Shown: positions 45,429 to 54,803 of the stretch, one piece after another
How positions within the stretch are numbered: the stretch's first letter is position 1
How the letters are laid out: every line of letters begins with the position of its first letter
Assembly (NCBI RefSeq): GCF_029892965.1
Contig: NZ_JARXWN010000002.1
Coordinates: 62,001-126,000 of the forward strand
DNA from: Dysgonomonas sp. PF1-14
Lineage (GTDB): Bacteria > Bacteroidota > Bacteroidia > Bacteroidales > Dysgonomonadaceae
DNA: 64,000 bases
Direction: 5' to 3'
Translations under genes and position numbers: made by a program
The notes under the pieces: model-generated
The model's database searches: none
What the model saw: the letters and a program-made list of their open reading frames with translations, nothing else
Told to the model about the DNA's origin: nothing

Positions 45429-48400
45429 TTATAGGGTAATATTTAATGAGAAGGAGAATGTTCTAGCTGGCACAAACTGATAATCAGATTCCCCATTAAA
45501 CGAACGCTGTGGATCAAACCCTTTACGCTTCGTAAAATAGGCAAGATTTTCGATATTCGCCCCAATAGTCAAACCGTTCAAATCAAGCTTATTAGTAATA
45601 AATTTAGGGAAGTTATAACTTAGACTCACATTTTTAAAATAAAAGTATGAAGCATTAGTCAGAAAACGAGTAGATATAGCGGAATGGTTATAAGCATTCT
45701 TTGTATTATTAAGAGCCGGAACCCCATTTTTATCTATCCTATTTGATGAAGTTTCTGTCAGTCCAACAGGCACTCCTGTCCACGCTTTTGCCAGATCCTT
45801 ATGTACAGCACTTGGAGTCGCACCCATTGACATATAATCTGCGTAATTTCCATCCACAGCCTTCCCTCCTATACCATAAGTACATAGTACAGATAAGCTG
45901 AAATCTTTATATGCTAATGAAGTCTTTATACTACCATATGCATCAGGAATTGCTGACCCAGAATTCTCACGTAATGCATAACTAGCCTGCGTAGTGTATT
46001 TCTTCCCTTGTATTTCCACATAACGCTTTGCGTTTATCGCTGCTTTTTCCTGTGCAGGATCAAGATAATATAAAGATTCTCCTGTCATTTGGTCTACTCC
46101 TGCCCATTGGTACAAATAAAGATCATAGCGGCTTAGGCCTTCTTTCCATCTACTCCATCCGTTGATTTGTCCATTTTTAGACATCTGGTCAGTAAGTTTG
46201 GTAATCTTATTTTTCAAGAATGTCACATCTGCTCCCAGATTCCATGTCCAATCTCTATTTTTTATAACATCTCCATCTAATGCCAATTCAAATCCATAGT
46301 TTTTCATCGTTCCGGCATTCATTCTTACAACAGGTGATGCTGGTGTAGAGCTTGTAACAGATCCTGAAGACAACGGTTTTACAACATCAAGCAACAAATC
46401 TTCATTAACCTTACTAAAATAATCAAACGAGAAGTTTATACGATTAAATAATCGAGTATCCAAACCTACAGAAAAACTCTTCATCGCCTCCCATGTGAGC
46501 GTTGGCTCTGAAATCAAAGATCTAAATACAGCACCTGTACCCCCATTAAAATCTAATGAATATTGATCTTGATACATCTGATAGTTTCCATTTATTGAAG
46601 GGTCGAAACCTGTATTACCTACCTCACCATAGGATATTCTGGTTTTCAGCATATTAACCCATCTCAAATCAGACATAAATGCCTCTCTTGAAATAATCCA
46701 ACTGGCTCCGGCCGACCAAAATCCACCCCAACGAGTATCTTTATGGAACATAGAAGTACCATCGCGACGATACGACCCTTCTACGAAATATTTTTCATCA
46801 TAATTATAACGTATACGTCCCAAATAACTTTCGAGATTATACCTTGCTCTGTATGAGTCTAATGCATTAGTAGTTGAGAAATTTACGAAATCGGTAAGAT
46901 TAGGTAAACTTTCTCCTTGTTTAAATAGATATTTATAATCACGAAACCAGCTATTATATTCATGAACCAATACAGCATCAAGGTTATGTACATCTTTGAA
47001 AGTTCTTGCCCAACTCAATTGCTGAGAAGTGGTATATTCCTTAAAATCATAATCATACAGATAAGATCTTCCTACTCCGGCACCATCACCAATTATAGAG
47101 TTACCATATCGTGTGTCTGCCGATGTCCTTATTGACATATTTCCTTTTACCAAGAATTTAAAATCATTAAGGAACGAAAATTCCATAAATGGCTCAATCG
47201 TTGTTCTATTGGTTTTTACCTCATACTTATTCAGTTGGTTTTCCCAGATAGCATGTCTTGCCGTATATTGAGGTCTTCTGTTTGCTTCTCCAGTATCATA
47301 TTGCTTATTGCCATCGACATCCAATATATAATCCCCTGTTTCCATATTATGCAAATGCACAGGATATATAGGAGACATAGTCCGAGCGTTATAGAATACA
47401 TTTACATAAGAATTACCTCCATCACCAACGGTCCTGTGACGTTTTTCATAGGTCCCTGATAATGTCAATCCCGTTTTCAACCACTTACGAGGAGAATAAG
47501 ATGCATTAATTCGACCAGTAAGACGCTCATAGTCTGATGTTTTCACATATCCTTTTTCATTAAGGTAACCAAAAGAATAAAACAAGCTTAATTTATCTGT
47601 AGCCACAGAACCACTTAAATTATAGTCTTGACGATAGCCTGTTCTTTCCATATCCTTAAACCAATCTAAGTCACCTGCAATACCCGGTAATATTTTTGCA
47701 TTAGGATTAAAAATACCATCTTCGTCAAATAGTTCATCATTTGGAACATCATATATATTATAACGTAAAATACTTGAGATAATACCGGTATTAGCTAAAG
47801 CATTTGCCTCCTCCATTGATAAATTCGGGCGGCTAGTCATTAAACCATTACGGTAGCTAGTCCAAGATGCCTGCATAAATTGATCAGCTCCCATACGATC
47901 ATATTCTGGCATTGCTTTATTAGTAATACCCTGACGAATAGAAACCGTCATTGACCCCTTCGATCCGGCCTTCGCTCTTTTTGTTGTTATCAAAATAACC
48001 CCATTAGCACCACGACTACCGTATAATGCTGTAGAAGCCGCATCTTTCAACACTGAGATATTTTCGATATCATCAGGATTGATATTAGCAATATTTCCTG
48101 TGTAGGTAGATCCATCTAGTATAATAAGTGGATCATTAGCACCAACCAGCGAGGAGAAACCACGTATACGAATAGTTGGAGCTTGTCCCGGCTCTCCGAA
48201 AGAGCTGCTTACCTGTATACCTGTACCCATACCTTCGAGAGCCGATCCAACATTCGAAACCGGACGTTTCACAATATCAGATGCAGAAATAGCTGATACA
48301 GATCCGGTCAATGCTTCCTTCTTCGATACACCATAAGCAACAACAACCACTTCATCCAAAATTTGGTCATCATTGGCCATTATTACTTTCATACCCTGTG

Positions 48401-48656
48401 TAGCTCTGGCTTCTACGGTTTTCATACCAACCAGAGTAAATACCAACGTATTACGCCCATCCGGCACATTTATCGAAAAATTACCATCAAGATCCGTTAC
48501 GGTACCAACAGTAGTTCCTTTCACTACAACCGAAGCGCTAATAACAGGCTCTTGGTTACTGTCTACAACAGTACCACTAACCCTTGTTGTCTGCGCTACG
48601 ATAAATCCCACGCTCAATAATAAGCAGGAGAGAATTAACATCACTCTTTTATTCAT
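45429..48656 (-). CDS. SusC/RagA family TonB-dependent outer-membrane transporter
   Basis: A 1075-residue outer-membrane protein; signal peptide residues 1-21 (cut after IVAQ). Residues about 25-95 are the carboxypeptidase-D-like extension (VSGTVVDSNQEPVISASVVVKGTTVGTVTDLDGNFSINVP), then the SusC signature DEVVVVAYG, the plug domain with PTIRIRGFSSL and NPDDIENISVLKDAASTALYGSRGANGVI, and a 22-strand barrel ending in FSFSLNITL. It takes up the ligand captured by its SusD partner, powered by TonB. A perfect TTTG-19 bases-TAAATTTG promoter lies upstream, with a pair of 12-base direct repeats further up that could bind a regulator. Confidence 0.97.
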   Translation of the reverse strand: MNKRVMLILSCLLLSVGFIVAQTTRVSGTVVDSNQEPVISASVVVKGTTVGTVTDLDGNFSINVPDGRNTLVFTLVGMKTVEARATQGMKVIMANDDQILDEVVVVAYGVSKKEALTGSVSAISASDIVKRPVSNVGSALEGMGTGIQVSSSFGEPGQAPTIRIRGFSSLVGANDPLIILDGSTYTGNIANINPDDIENISVLKDAASTALYGSRGANGVILITTKRAKAGSKGSMTVSIRQGITNKAMPEYDRMGADQFMQASWTSYRNGLMTSRPNLSMEEANALANTGIISSILRYNIYDVPNDELFDEDGIFNPNAKILPGIAGDLDWFKDMERTGYRQDYNLSGSVATDKLSLFYSFGYLNEKGYVKTSDYERLTGRINASYSPRKWLKTGLTLSGTYEKRHRTVGDGGNSYVNVFYNARTMSPIYPVHLHNMETGDYILDVDGNKQYDTGEANRRPQYTARHAIWENQLNKYEVKTNRTTIEPFMEFSFLNDFKFLVKGNMSIRTSADTRYGNSIIGDGAGVGRSYLYDYDFKEYTTSQQLSWARTFKDVHNLDAVLVHEYNSWFRDYKYLFKQGESLPNLTDFVNFSTTNALDSYRARYNLESYLGRIRYNYDEKYFVEGSYRRDGTSMFHKDTRWGGFWSAGASWIISREAFMSDLRWVNMLKTRISYGEVGNTGFDPSINGNYQMYQDQYSLDFNGGTGAVFRSLISEPTLTWEAMKSFSVGLDTRLFNRINFSFDYFSKVNEDLLLDVVKPLSSGSVTSSTPASPVVRMNAGTMKNYGFELALDGDVIKNRDWTWNLGADVTFLKNKITKLTDQMSKNGQINGWSRWKEGLSRYDLYLYQWAGVDQMTGESLYYLDPAQEKAAINAKRYVEIQGKKYTTQASYALRENSGSAIPDAYGSIKTSLAYKDFSLSVLCTYGIGGKAVDGNYADYMSMGATPSAVHKDLAKAWTGVPVGLTETSSNRIDKNGVPALNNTKNAYNHSAISTRFLTNASYFYFKNVSLSYNFPKFITNKLDLNGLTIGANIENLAYFTKRKGFDPQRSFNGESDYQFVPARTFSFSLNITL

Positions 48657-48772
48657 ACAAACACTACTTTATTAAAATTAAAACAACTTCAATATATTAA
48701 TATTATGATTATTCTCTGATTACACTTTGTTGTTTTATAGTGACTTTTAGCATCACTTTGCTTTCCAATATG

Positions 48773-48803
48773 CAAATTTATACATTTTTCACGAAAAAAC
48801 AAA
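48773..48803 (-). promoter_or_regulatory. SusC/SusD promoter, full Bacteroidota consensus
   Basis: On the minus strand, TTTG (48803-48800), exactly 19 bases, then TAAATTTG (48780-48773). This is the textbook -33/-7 pair. The predicted transcript start is about 110 bases before the SusC ATG. Confidence 0.8.
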
Positions 48804-48869
48804 CCTTAGATTAAATTATATAAATTTTGACATTTTGAAAGCCAGAAAGGGTATTACAATCATTATATA

Positions 48870-48901
48870 TGTTAATTAAAGCCCAAATGTGTTAATTAAA
48901 G
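48870..48901. promoter_or_regulatory. Direct repeat TGTTAATTAAAG, candidate operator
   Basis: TGTTAATTAAAG occurs at 48870-48881 and 48890-48901, start to start exactly 20 bases, about two helical turns. It lies 67 bases upstream of the SusC -33 box. The rest of the 449-base SusC-FeoB gap is AT-rich without a gene. Confidence 0.5.
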
Positions 48902-49105
48902 ATCACATTGAAAGGCTTATGGCATTTTTTAGGATTAAAAGTCAAAACACATAGCATACAATTCGTCTTAAAAGGGTCAAGATTTAACACTTTTCTCTCT
49001 CACATACATCAAACAAAAGAAAAGACACTATTTATTGATATTTTCACAATATCAAACAACAAAGATCAACACATCAATTACATATGAACACAAAAATGCA
49101 ACAAA

Positions 49106-51595
49106 CTACAACAAACTTCCAATTTGATAGACCAAGAATGATACAATCCAAGCTAACAACGTTGTATAGATAATACTAAAAATACCCCATTTCCATGAAC
49201 CGGATTCCTCTTTTATTGCAGCGATAGTTGCGACACAAGGAAAGTAAATAAGCACAAATAGTAGCAAACTGACAACAACCAAAGGCGTAAAGGCAGGAGT
49301 ACCATCAACCTTCGTATCACTAAGTAAACGAACCTCAAGAGACTCCTGATTTTCCGGATCTCCGGTATACAGAACACCCAATGTACTCACCACAACCTCT
49401 TTAGCTGCCATACCCGATAGCAGGCTGACACTGATCTTCCAGTCAAATCCGAGCGGACGCATTACAGGTTCTATGGTTTTACCGATGCGACCGATATATG
49501 ACTCTTCCTGATGAGCTATATTTCGATGATCCTCAACACCTTCTATCTGTTCTTGTTTAGCTGTTTCATCTATCTGCTTAGTATCGAAATGGGCTTCTAT
49601 CATTGCTATCTGATCATCGAAAGCGGCCTCTCTAACCTCGTTTCGCGGAAAATATCCCAGAAACCAGATAATAATAGAAGCTATAAGTATCACCCCTCCC
49701 ATCTTGCGAAGGTACTGTCGCGACTTATCCCACATATGAATCAAAACCGCACGTACAGTAGGCATACGATAAGGCGGCAATTCCATAACAAACGGCGTAT
49801 CTTCTTTTGGGAAAAGGAAGCGCTTGAATACTCGTGCCGAAACGACAGCAATCAATATACCTGTAAAATAAAGCCCGAACAGCACAAAACTGGCATATGA
49901 CTTAAAGAATACACCGACAAATAACAGATAAACCGGCAATCGCGCACTGCACGACATAAACGGATTGATCAGCATTGTTATCATACGGCTATTGCGGCTC
50001 TCAATAGTCCTTGTTGCCAGAATAGCCGGCACATTACACCCGAATCCCATTACCAATGGTATGAAAGATTTACCATGCAGTCCCATCTTGTGCATTACTT
50101 TATCCATTATAAATGCAGCTCGGGCCATATAGCCCGAATCTTCCATAAAGGAAATAAATGCATACAATATCAATATATTAGGCAGAAATACGATAACACC
50201 TCCTACCCCGCCTATCACACCGTCTACAATCAGATCTTTGAGCATGCCTTCCGGCATTATACCTCTGATAAAGTTCCCGAGCAAAGCCACTCCGTTCTCT
50301 ATCCATTCCATTGGATAGCCACCCAACCGGAAAGTGCATTCGAACATGACCCACATAAAGAAGAAAAACAGAGGGAAACCCAGATACTTATTAGTTACGA
50401 TGGAATCGATTATACGTGTACGCTCCGATTCGTTCGTCTTTTCCTTCAGAGTCTCCTTCAATCCTCCGGCAATAAACCCGTAACGGGCATTGGTCAGAGC
50501 CGACTCAGTATCTTCTTTGAGAGTTTCCTCTACATATTTTACCTCAGTATCCCTTACATCAAATATTCCTTTACTGTTAGACAAGGAGGAAACATAAGAC
50601 TCGATATCCCTATCCTTTTCTAATAACTTAACCGAAATATAACGACGCGGGAAAACCAGCTTGTCAGCTTTACTTTTCTCCAGTTGTATATTCAACTTGC
50701 TGATAGAGTTCTCTATGGTATTACCATAATATATATGTACACGACGGACAATAGGCTCCTTATCTTCATAAATACGTATAACAGAATCAAACAATTCATT
50801 TATACCGACTCCCGATTTTGCCACAGTGGGCACCATCGGTATCCCTATCATCTTCGACAACTTCTTATAGTTGAACTCACTGCCGCTTCCGAGCAGTTCG
50901 TCATACATATTAAGGGCGATAACAACAGGTACTTCCATATCGATCAGTTCCGTTGTCAGATACAGATTTCGTTCGAGATTGGATGCTGCAACTATATTGA
51001 TCACCACGTCGGGTTTGTCATCTACAATGTGGCTTCTCACAAACAATTCTTCGGGGGTATATGCCGAAAGGGAGTATGTACCGGGTAAGTCCACAATCCT
51101 GAAAGTGTAGCCGCCATGCTTAAACTTACCTTCTTTAGAATCGACTGTCACCCCTCCATAATTTCCGACATGCTCGTGTGCGCCGGAGGCGATATTAAAC
51201 AGAGACGTCTTCCCTGCATTGGGATTACCAACTAATGCGACTGTAATAACTTTCTTCCCCTCATCCTGAGATTTCACCGGTTGCGACTTCCTGATATCTT
51301 CAACTAACATTTCGTTCGCCTCAGAATCGAAACTATGATGCAATGAGGCAACTTCAGCCTTCTTCGACAAGTCGGGATATACAACTTCTATCAGCCTCGC
51401 TTCGCTACGGCGAAGTGAGACCTCGTAGTCCATTATTTTATATTTGATGGGATCCTTTAATGGTGCATTCAGGATTACCTTTATCGTTTTCCCTTTTATA
51501 AACCCCATTTCAAGGATACGTTTGCGAAATGCCCCGCTACCGTTAACGCGGACTATAATACCCCTTTCTCCCGTTTTCAGATCGGATAAAAGCAT
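49106..51595 (-). CDS. feoB: Ferrous iron transporter, FeoA-FeoB fusion
   Basis: An 829-residue inner-membrane protein from ATG 51595; upstream in-frame codons to 51793 encode a hydrophobic stretch without family similarity, so this start is preferred. Residues 1-75 are a FeoA (SH3-like) domain (LSDLKTGERGIIVRVNGSGAFRKRILEMGFIKG). The FeoB G domain follows: G1 GNPNAGKT (123-130), G3 DLPG (169-172), G4 NMYD (229-232). The membrane core has the two Gate repeats with conserved Cys (GFGCNVPAILATRTIESR; PFMSCSARLPVYLLF) and ends with eight or more helices. It imports Fe(II). The fusion of FeoA to FeoB is a Bacteroidota trait. Confidence 0.96.
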   Translation of the reverse strand: MLLSDLKTGERGIIVRVNGSGAFRKRILEMGFIKGKTIKVILNAPLKDPIKYKIMDYEVSLRRSEARLIEVVYPDLSKKAEVASLHHSFDSEANEMLVEDIRKSQPVKSQDEGKKVITVALVGNPNAGKTSLFNIASGAHEHVGNYGGVTVDSKEGKFKHGGYTFRIVDLPGTYSLSAYTPEELFVRSHIVDDKPDVVINIVAASNLERNLYLTTELIDMEVPVVIALNMYDELLGSGSEFNYKKLSKMIGIPMVPTVAKSGVGINELFDSVIRIYEDKEPIVRRVHIYYGNTIENSISKLNIQLEKSKADKLVFPRRYISVKLLEKDRDIESYVSSLSNSKGIFDVRDTEVKYVEETLKEDTESALTNARYGFIAGGLKETLKEKTNESERTRIIDSIVTNKYLGFPLFFFFMWVMFECTFRLGGYPMEWIENGVALLGNFIRGIMPEGMLKDLIVDGVIGGVGGVIVFLPNILILYAFISFMEDSGYMARAAFIMDKVMHKMGLHGKSFIPLVMGFGCNVPAILATRTIESRNSRMITMLINPFMSCSARLPVYLLFVGVFFKSYASFVLFGLYFTGILIAVVSARVFKRFLFPKEDTPFVMELPPYRMPTVRAVLIHMWDKSRQYLRKMGGVILIASIIIWFLGYFPRNEVREAAFDDQIAMIEAHFDTKQIDETAKQEQIEGVEDHRNIAHQEESYIGRIGKTIEPVMRPLGFDWKISVSLLSGMAAKEVVVSTLGVLYTGDPENQESLEVRLLSDTKVDGTPAFTPLVVVSLLLFVLIYFPCVATIAAIKEESGSWKWGIFSIIYTTLLAWIVSFLVYQIGSLL

Positions 51596-51622
51596 ACCTA
51601 AGATTCTCTTTAATTCAGGGTA

Positions 51623-51630
51623 CAAAGATG
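51623..51630 (-). promoter_or_regulatory. Near-consensus -7 element of feoB (CATCTTTG)
   Basis: On the minus strand CATCTTTG lies 27 bases before the feoB ATG; the first base departs from TAnnTTTG. A TTG is 23 bases upstream. Its divergent partner is the lytTR promoter at 51828. Confidence 0.4.
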
Positions 51631-51827
51631 CGCAATTTTTGCCACATACACACAACAAACACTCCCTATTATTTAGAACGAATATAAAAAAGAACGCTTT
51701 AGTTTTCCAGAGGAAAAATGGAGAGTTCATCATCCAACAACAATAAAGTAAGCTCACAAACATAAACTTCATCCCATCAATCTTAAAGTTCATCTGATTA
51801 TATTCGTATTCCCATCTTGTTTATCCG

Positions 51828-51835
51828 TATTTTTG
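51828..51835 (+). promoter_or_regulatory. Putative -7 promoter element (TATTTTTG)
   Basis: TATTTTTG, 24 bases before the response-regulator ATG at 51860. Confidence 0.55.
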
Positions 51836-51859
51836 TACACTATACAAATCATATATCTA

Positions 51860-52618
51860 ATGATAAAATATCTGATAGTAGAAGACGAACGTTTCGCCTA
51901 TGAAGAAATACAGCGAATGACAGGGCGCTTACGCCCCGGCTATCAACTTACAGCCCGAACTGAAACAGTCCGCGAAACCATCCAATTCCTGAAAACCAAT
52001 ACCCCCGATCTGATCATATTGGATATCCATCTGGCAGATGGCAGCTGCTTCGAAATATTTGAACAAATCGAAGTTTCAACTCCTATAATATTCACTACAG
52101 CCTATGATGAACATGCCATCCAAGCATTTAAGGTCAACAGCATCGATTATCTTCTGAAACCTATCGAAGAGGCAGATTTACTTGCGGCACTGAACAAATA
52201 CGAGCAACTACACTCTGCCAAGCAACCCGATACCGACTATAAGAGACTGCAAGAAACACTGATAGGTAATTACAAAAGGAATCGTTTCCTGACTCAAATA
52301 GGTGATACATACCACCATATCGGTATAAATGAAATCGCATTCTTTTACAGTGAAGATAAAGTCACATTCCTGCACACATTTGCTGACAAACGATATATTA
52401 TAGACTATACATTAACCCAAATAGAAGGCCAGCTGGATAACAAAACATTTTTCAGAGTATCGCGCAATTGCATAGCTAATATTAGTTCCATCAGAAAGAT
52501 CTCCAAATACTTTAATAGTCGTCTGAAGCTAAGCTTCCAGCCGGAGTGCCCGCACGAAATATTAATCAGCCGCGAACGAGTTTCCGATTTTCTGAAATGG
52601 GTAGATGGCATTATCTAA
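51860..52618 (+). CDS. LytTR-family response regulator
   Basis: A 252-residue DNA-binding regulator. I use ATG 51860 (MIKYLIVEDERFAYEE), because the earlier in-frame ATG at 51833 overlaps the -7 box. Receiver domain residues 1-120, phosphoacceptor Asp55 (LIILDIHL), acidic pocket Glu8/Asp9, and the LLKP loop near residue 104. The LytTR domain covers about 150-250 (EIAFFYSEDKVTFLHTFADKRYIIDYTLTQIEGQLDNKTFFRVSRNCIANISSI). It should bind direct repeats near target promoters. The cognate kinase gene starts 10 bases later. Its targets are not evident; the repeat at 48870-48901 is one idea. Confidence 0.94.
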   Translation: MIKYLIVEDERFAYEEIQRMTGRLRPGYQLTARTETVRETIQFLKTNTPDLIILDIHLADGSCFEIFEQIEVSTPIIFTTAYDEHAIQAFKVNSIDYLLKPIEEADLLAALNKYEQLHSAKQPDTDYKRLQETLIGNYKRNRFLTQIGDTYHHIGINEIAFFYSEDKVTFLHTFADKRYIIDYTLTQIEGQLDNKTFFRVSRNCIANISSIRKISKYFNSRLKLSFQPECPHEILISRERVSDFLKWVDGII

Positions 52619-52628
52619 ACACTTTGCA

Positions 52629-53624
52629 ATGAATAAAAAACATATACTCCTGTTTATTCTGATAACCGCACTAATCCAACTAATGTGTCAGGCTGCGTTT
52701 ATGTTATTGAATGCGGACTATACTAAACAAGATTTCTTGTTTCAATATCTGATAAACCTCCCTGCGTCCATTTTTATAGGAGCGATAGATTTCCTTATCA
52801 TTAACACCGTCTATAAGAGACTGAGGTTGAAAGACAATGCTATCCGCGTTCTGACCGATCTGGTAATAACATCTTTGTTCGTTATAGCCTTTGCTATTAT
52901 CGGGAACTATATTCTTTCGCCATTGAATATATTCGATTATATTACCAGACTTGCGCTCTCCCTGATAGTTTGGAATACTATCATGGTCTTACTCATCGAG
53001 ATATTTTTCTACAACCAGAGGCAAGCCGACACCGAAAAAAGGCTGGCAATAGCCGAAAAAGAAAAAATACAATACCAATACGAGACACTAAAGGCTCAGG
53101 TTAATCCTCATTTCCTGTTCAACAGTCTGAATGTACTTTCATCACTGGCATACGAAAGCCCCGACAAAACAAATCTCTTTGCTAAAAAGATGTCCGGTGT
53201 TTACCGCTATCTGTTATTAACCAATGACAAACCTATAGTTACCCTAAAAGAAGAACTCTCGTTTCTGGAATCATATATATTTCTGGAACAGGTACGTTTC
53301 GAAGATGCGCTTCATATCGAAATAATTAAAGATGACAACTCAAGCTTAAATAAATACATAATACCCGTCAGTTTACAGTTGATAGCCGAAAATGCAATAA
53401 AGCACAACATCACAACTAAAGACTCTCCGCTCACTATCCGGTTTCATATCACAAGCGAAAATATAATTATATCCAACAACCTTCAGCTACGGAGTTCGGT
53501 AGATAAAGGTGGTGTAGGGCTAAGTAACCTGCAAAAACAATATTCCCTACACAATAAAATCATTGATATAACTCAGTCCGATACTGAGTTCATTGTGAAA
53601 ATTCCATTTATAAGCAGTCTGTAA
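52629..53624 (+). CDS. LytS/YehU-type sensor histidine kinase
   Basis: A 331-residue inner-membrane kinase from ATG 52629, 10 bases after the regulator's stop; another ATG at 52605 overlaps that gene. Four hydrophobic helices (about 5-28, 40-62, 78-97, 105-128) form the input part without an extra sensor domain. His161 lies in the His_kinase motif AQVNPHFLFNSLNVL, and the ATPase domain shows QLIAENAIKHN (N box) and GVGLSNL (G box). It is paired with the LytTR regulator in one operon. The signal is unknown. Confidence 0.93.
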   Translation: MNKKHILLFILITALIQLMCQAAFMLLNADYTKQDFLFQYLINLPASIFIGAIDFLIINTVYKRLRLKDNAIRVLTDLVITSLFVIAFAIIGNYILSPLNIFDYITRLALSLIVWNTIMVLLIEIFFYNQRQADTEKRLAIAEKEKIQYQYETLKAQVNPHFLFNSLNVLSSLAYESPDKTNLFAKKMSGVYRYLLLTNDKPIVTLKEELSFLESYIFLEQVRFEDALHIEIIKDDNSSLNKYIIPVSLQLIAENAIKHNITTKDSPLTIRFHITSENIIISNNLQLRSSVDKGGVGLSNLQKQYSLHNKIIDITQSDTEFIVKIPFISSL

Positions 53625-53970
53625 TTTTAACTAAAACCTTACACTTCTTACAAATTTTGTATTGTTTTATTGCTTGCTTTTCCCGTAGGGGCATCCCTTG
53701 CAGGTGCCTGCCTATATAATCAACGGGCAGGGACAAGCCGCTGCCCCTACAGTTCCATCCAACTTTTTAACTAAAGCCTTACAAAACTTACATCTTTTCT
53801 CCCATTTTGGCTTCGCCGTTTTTCTTCAAAGATCGCTTTTCTATCAATCGGATATAAGATTTTACGCCCCTACCTTTATAATTTATAACTCATACGAATC
53901 AGTAGTCGGAATTAATTGTTCAATTTGTATAACCTTAATCTTAGTCTGGAGTTAATAGATTTAGCTCATG
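53625..53970. repeat. Intergenic repeat block with TTTTAACTAAA words and GTAGGGGC palindrome, copy 3
   Basis: The 796-base gap after the kinase holds two TTTTAACTAAA-type words (53627 and 53763) on either side of a palindromic element 53685-53750, with ends GTAGGGGCA and TGCCCCTAC and inner GGCAGG/CCTGCC pairing. The same order (word, palindrome, word) occurs at 10547-10736. No gene is visible. The foldback element copy B follows. Confidence 0.75.
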
Positions 53971-54290
53971 ACTAACGCGCACTCTCGTGCTTGTTTTTAC
54001 TTTTTCATTGCCAAAAAGTAAACAAAAGTCTAGTGCTTCGCTCCTCTGCGACCTGTCAACGGTTTGACGGCTGAAGGGGACAAACGGGCTATCGCCCCAT
54101 CCCCTTCTACGCCGCCTGCACCGGACAGGTGCCCGCTTGCGGAGCTAATGCACAGAGTCGCACGCGCCGACAAGACAGGATAATCATCACCCAATCGTGC
54201 GTTAGTCCCGCGCCGTTAGCTTTATGGACGGGGCACCCGTAGGGTGAGAAAGGCGTAAAACAAAAACGTGTTTGAGCTTAGCCGTTGGTT
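53971..54290. repeat. G+C-rich foldback element, copy B (3' truncated)
   Basis: Starts ACTAACGCGCACTCTCGTGC and follows copy A closely through the G+C-rich interior up to the 'cgtgtttgagct' region, then stops matching near 54290. Its left hairpin is TTTACTTTTT (53996-54005)/AAAAAGTAAA (54013-54022); copy A has G/C where this copy has T/A, a compensated change. The right terminal repeat is absent. Confidence 0.88.
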
Positions 54291-54420
54291 CGTATAAATC
54301 ATAAATAAGCATTTTTCTCACTATATCTTAAAATATTTTTTAGTCTCAGTCGTCTTCAATAGTAGAGAGCTCTTAGTAAAAAATAGATTGTAAAATGTAA
54401 AACAAAAAAGAATTATAGCA

Positions 54421-54726
54421 ATGAGAGAATTTGGAATGGGATTTTTCGGAAGAAACCCTTTTGATAAAGATGCAAGAAATAAAATGAGAGAAGAATGGTC
54501 TAAAATGACCGACAGTGAAAAACTGGAGTTTATGAACAAGCGTATGGAAGGCTTTGACAAATGCGAAGGCCGTTTCTCTGTAGAAGCTATAGATGCCCGC
54601 TGCGAGGAATGGATGAAGATGTCGGATAATGAAAAACAGGCATTTGTCGATGAAAAGAAAAAAGCTTTCGAAAGCCGGATGCAAAGCATGCACAATATGC
54701 ATGGACATTTCGGTTTCGGACGATAA
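54421..54726 (+). CDS. Uncharacterised small acidic/basic helical protein with internal duplication
   Basis: A 101-residue cytosolic protein rich in Met, Lys, Glu and Phe, without signal or membrane helix. Two similar helical units are visible: REEWSKMTDSEKLEFMNKRM (24-43) and DARCEEWMKMSDNEKQAFVD (59-78). Both ends are Gly/Phe rich (GMGFFGRNPF, HFGFGR). I recognise no family. A perfect terminator follows and the codon use looks like its neighbours, so I treat it as real. Its promoter is not obvious; the truncated foldback element lies 130 bases upstream. Confidence 0.72.
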   Translation: MREFGMGFFGRNPFDKDARNKMREEWSKMTDSEKLEFMNKRMEGFDKCEGRFSVEAIDARCEEWMKMSDNEKQAFVDEKKKAFESRMQSMHNMHGHFGFGR

Positions 54727-54744
54727 TAAACAAAATAATAATGA

Positions 54745-54781
54745 AAAGCCGGTTGTATAATACTATTGCAACCGGCTTTCT
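54745..54781. terminator. Rho-independent terminator of the 101-residue protein gene
   Basis: AAAGCCGGTTG (54745-54755) and CAACCGGCTTT (54769-54779) form a perfect 11-bp stem with a 13-base loop, followed by CTT. It can also serve the convergent gene at 54804. Confidence 0.82.
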
Positions 54782-54803
54782 TAGATTAAGGATATATTAT
54801 TTC

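Noticed and set aside
49106-51793. A longer FeoB with 66 extra N-terminal residues
   Set aside because: The extension has no family similarity, crosses the likely promoter, and the FeoA domain begins at ATG 51595.
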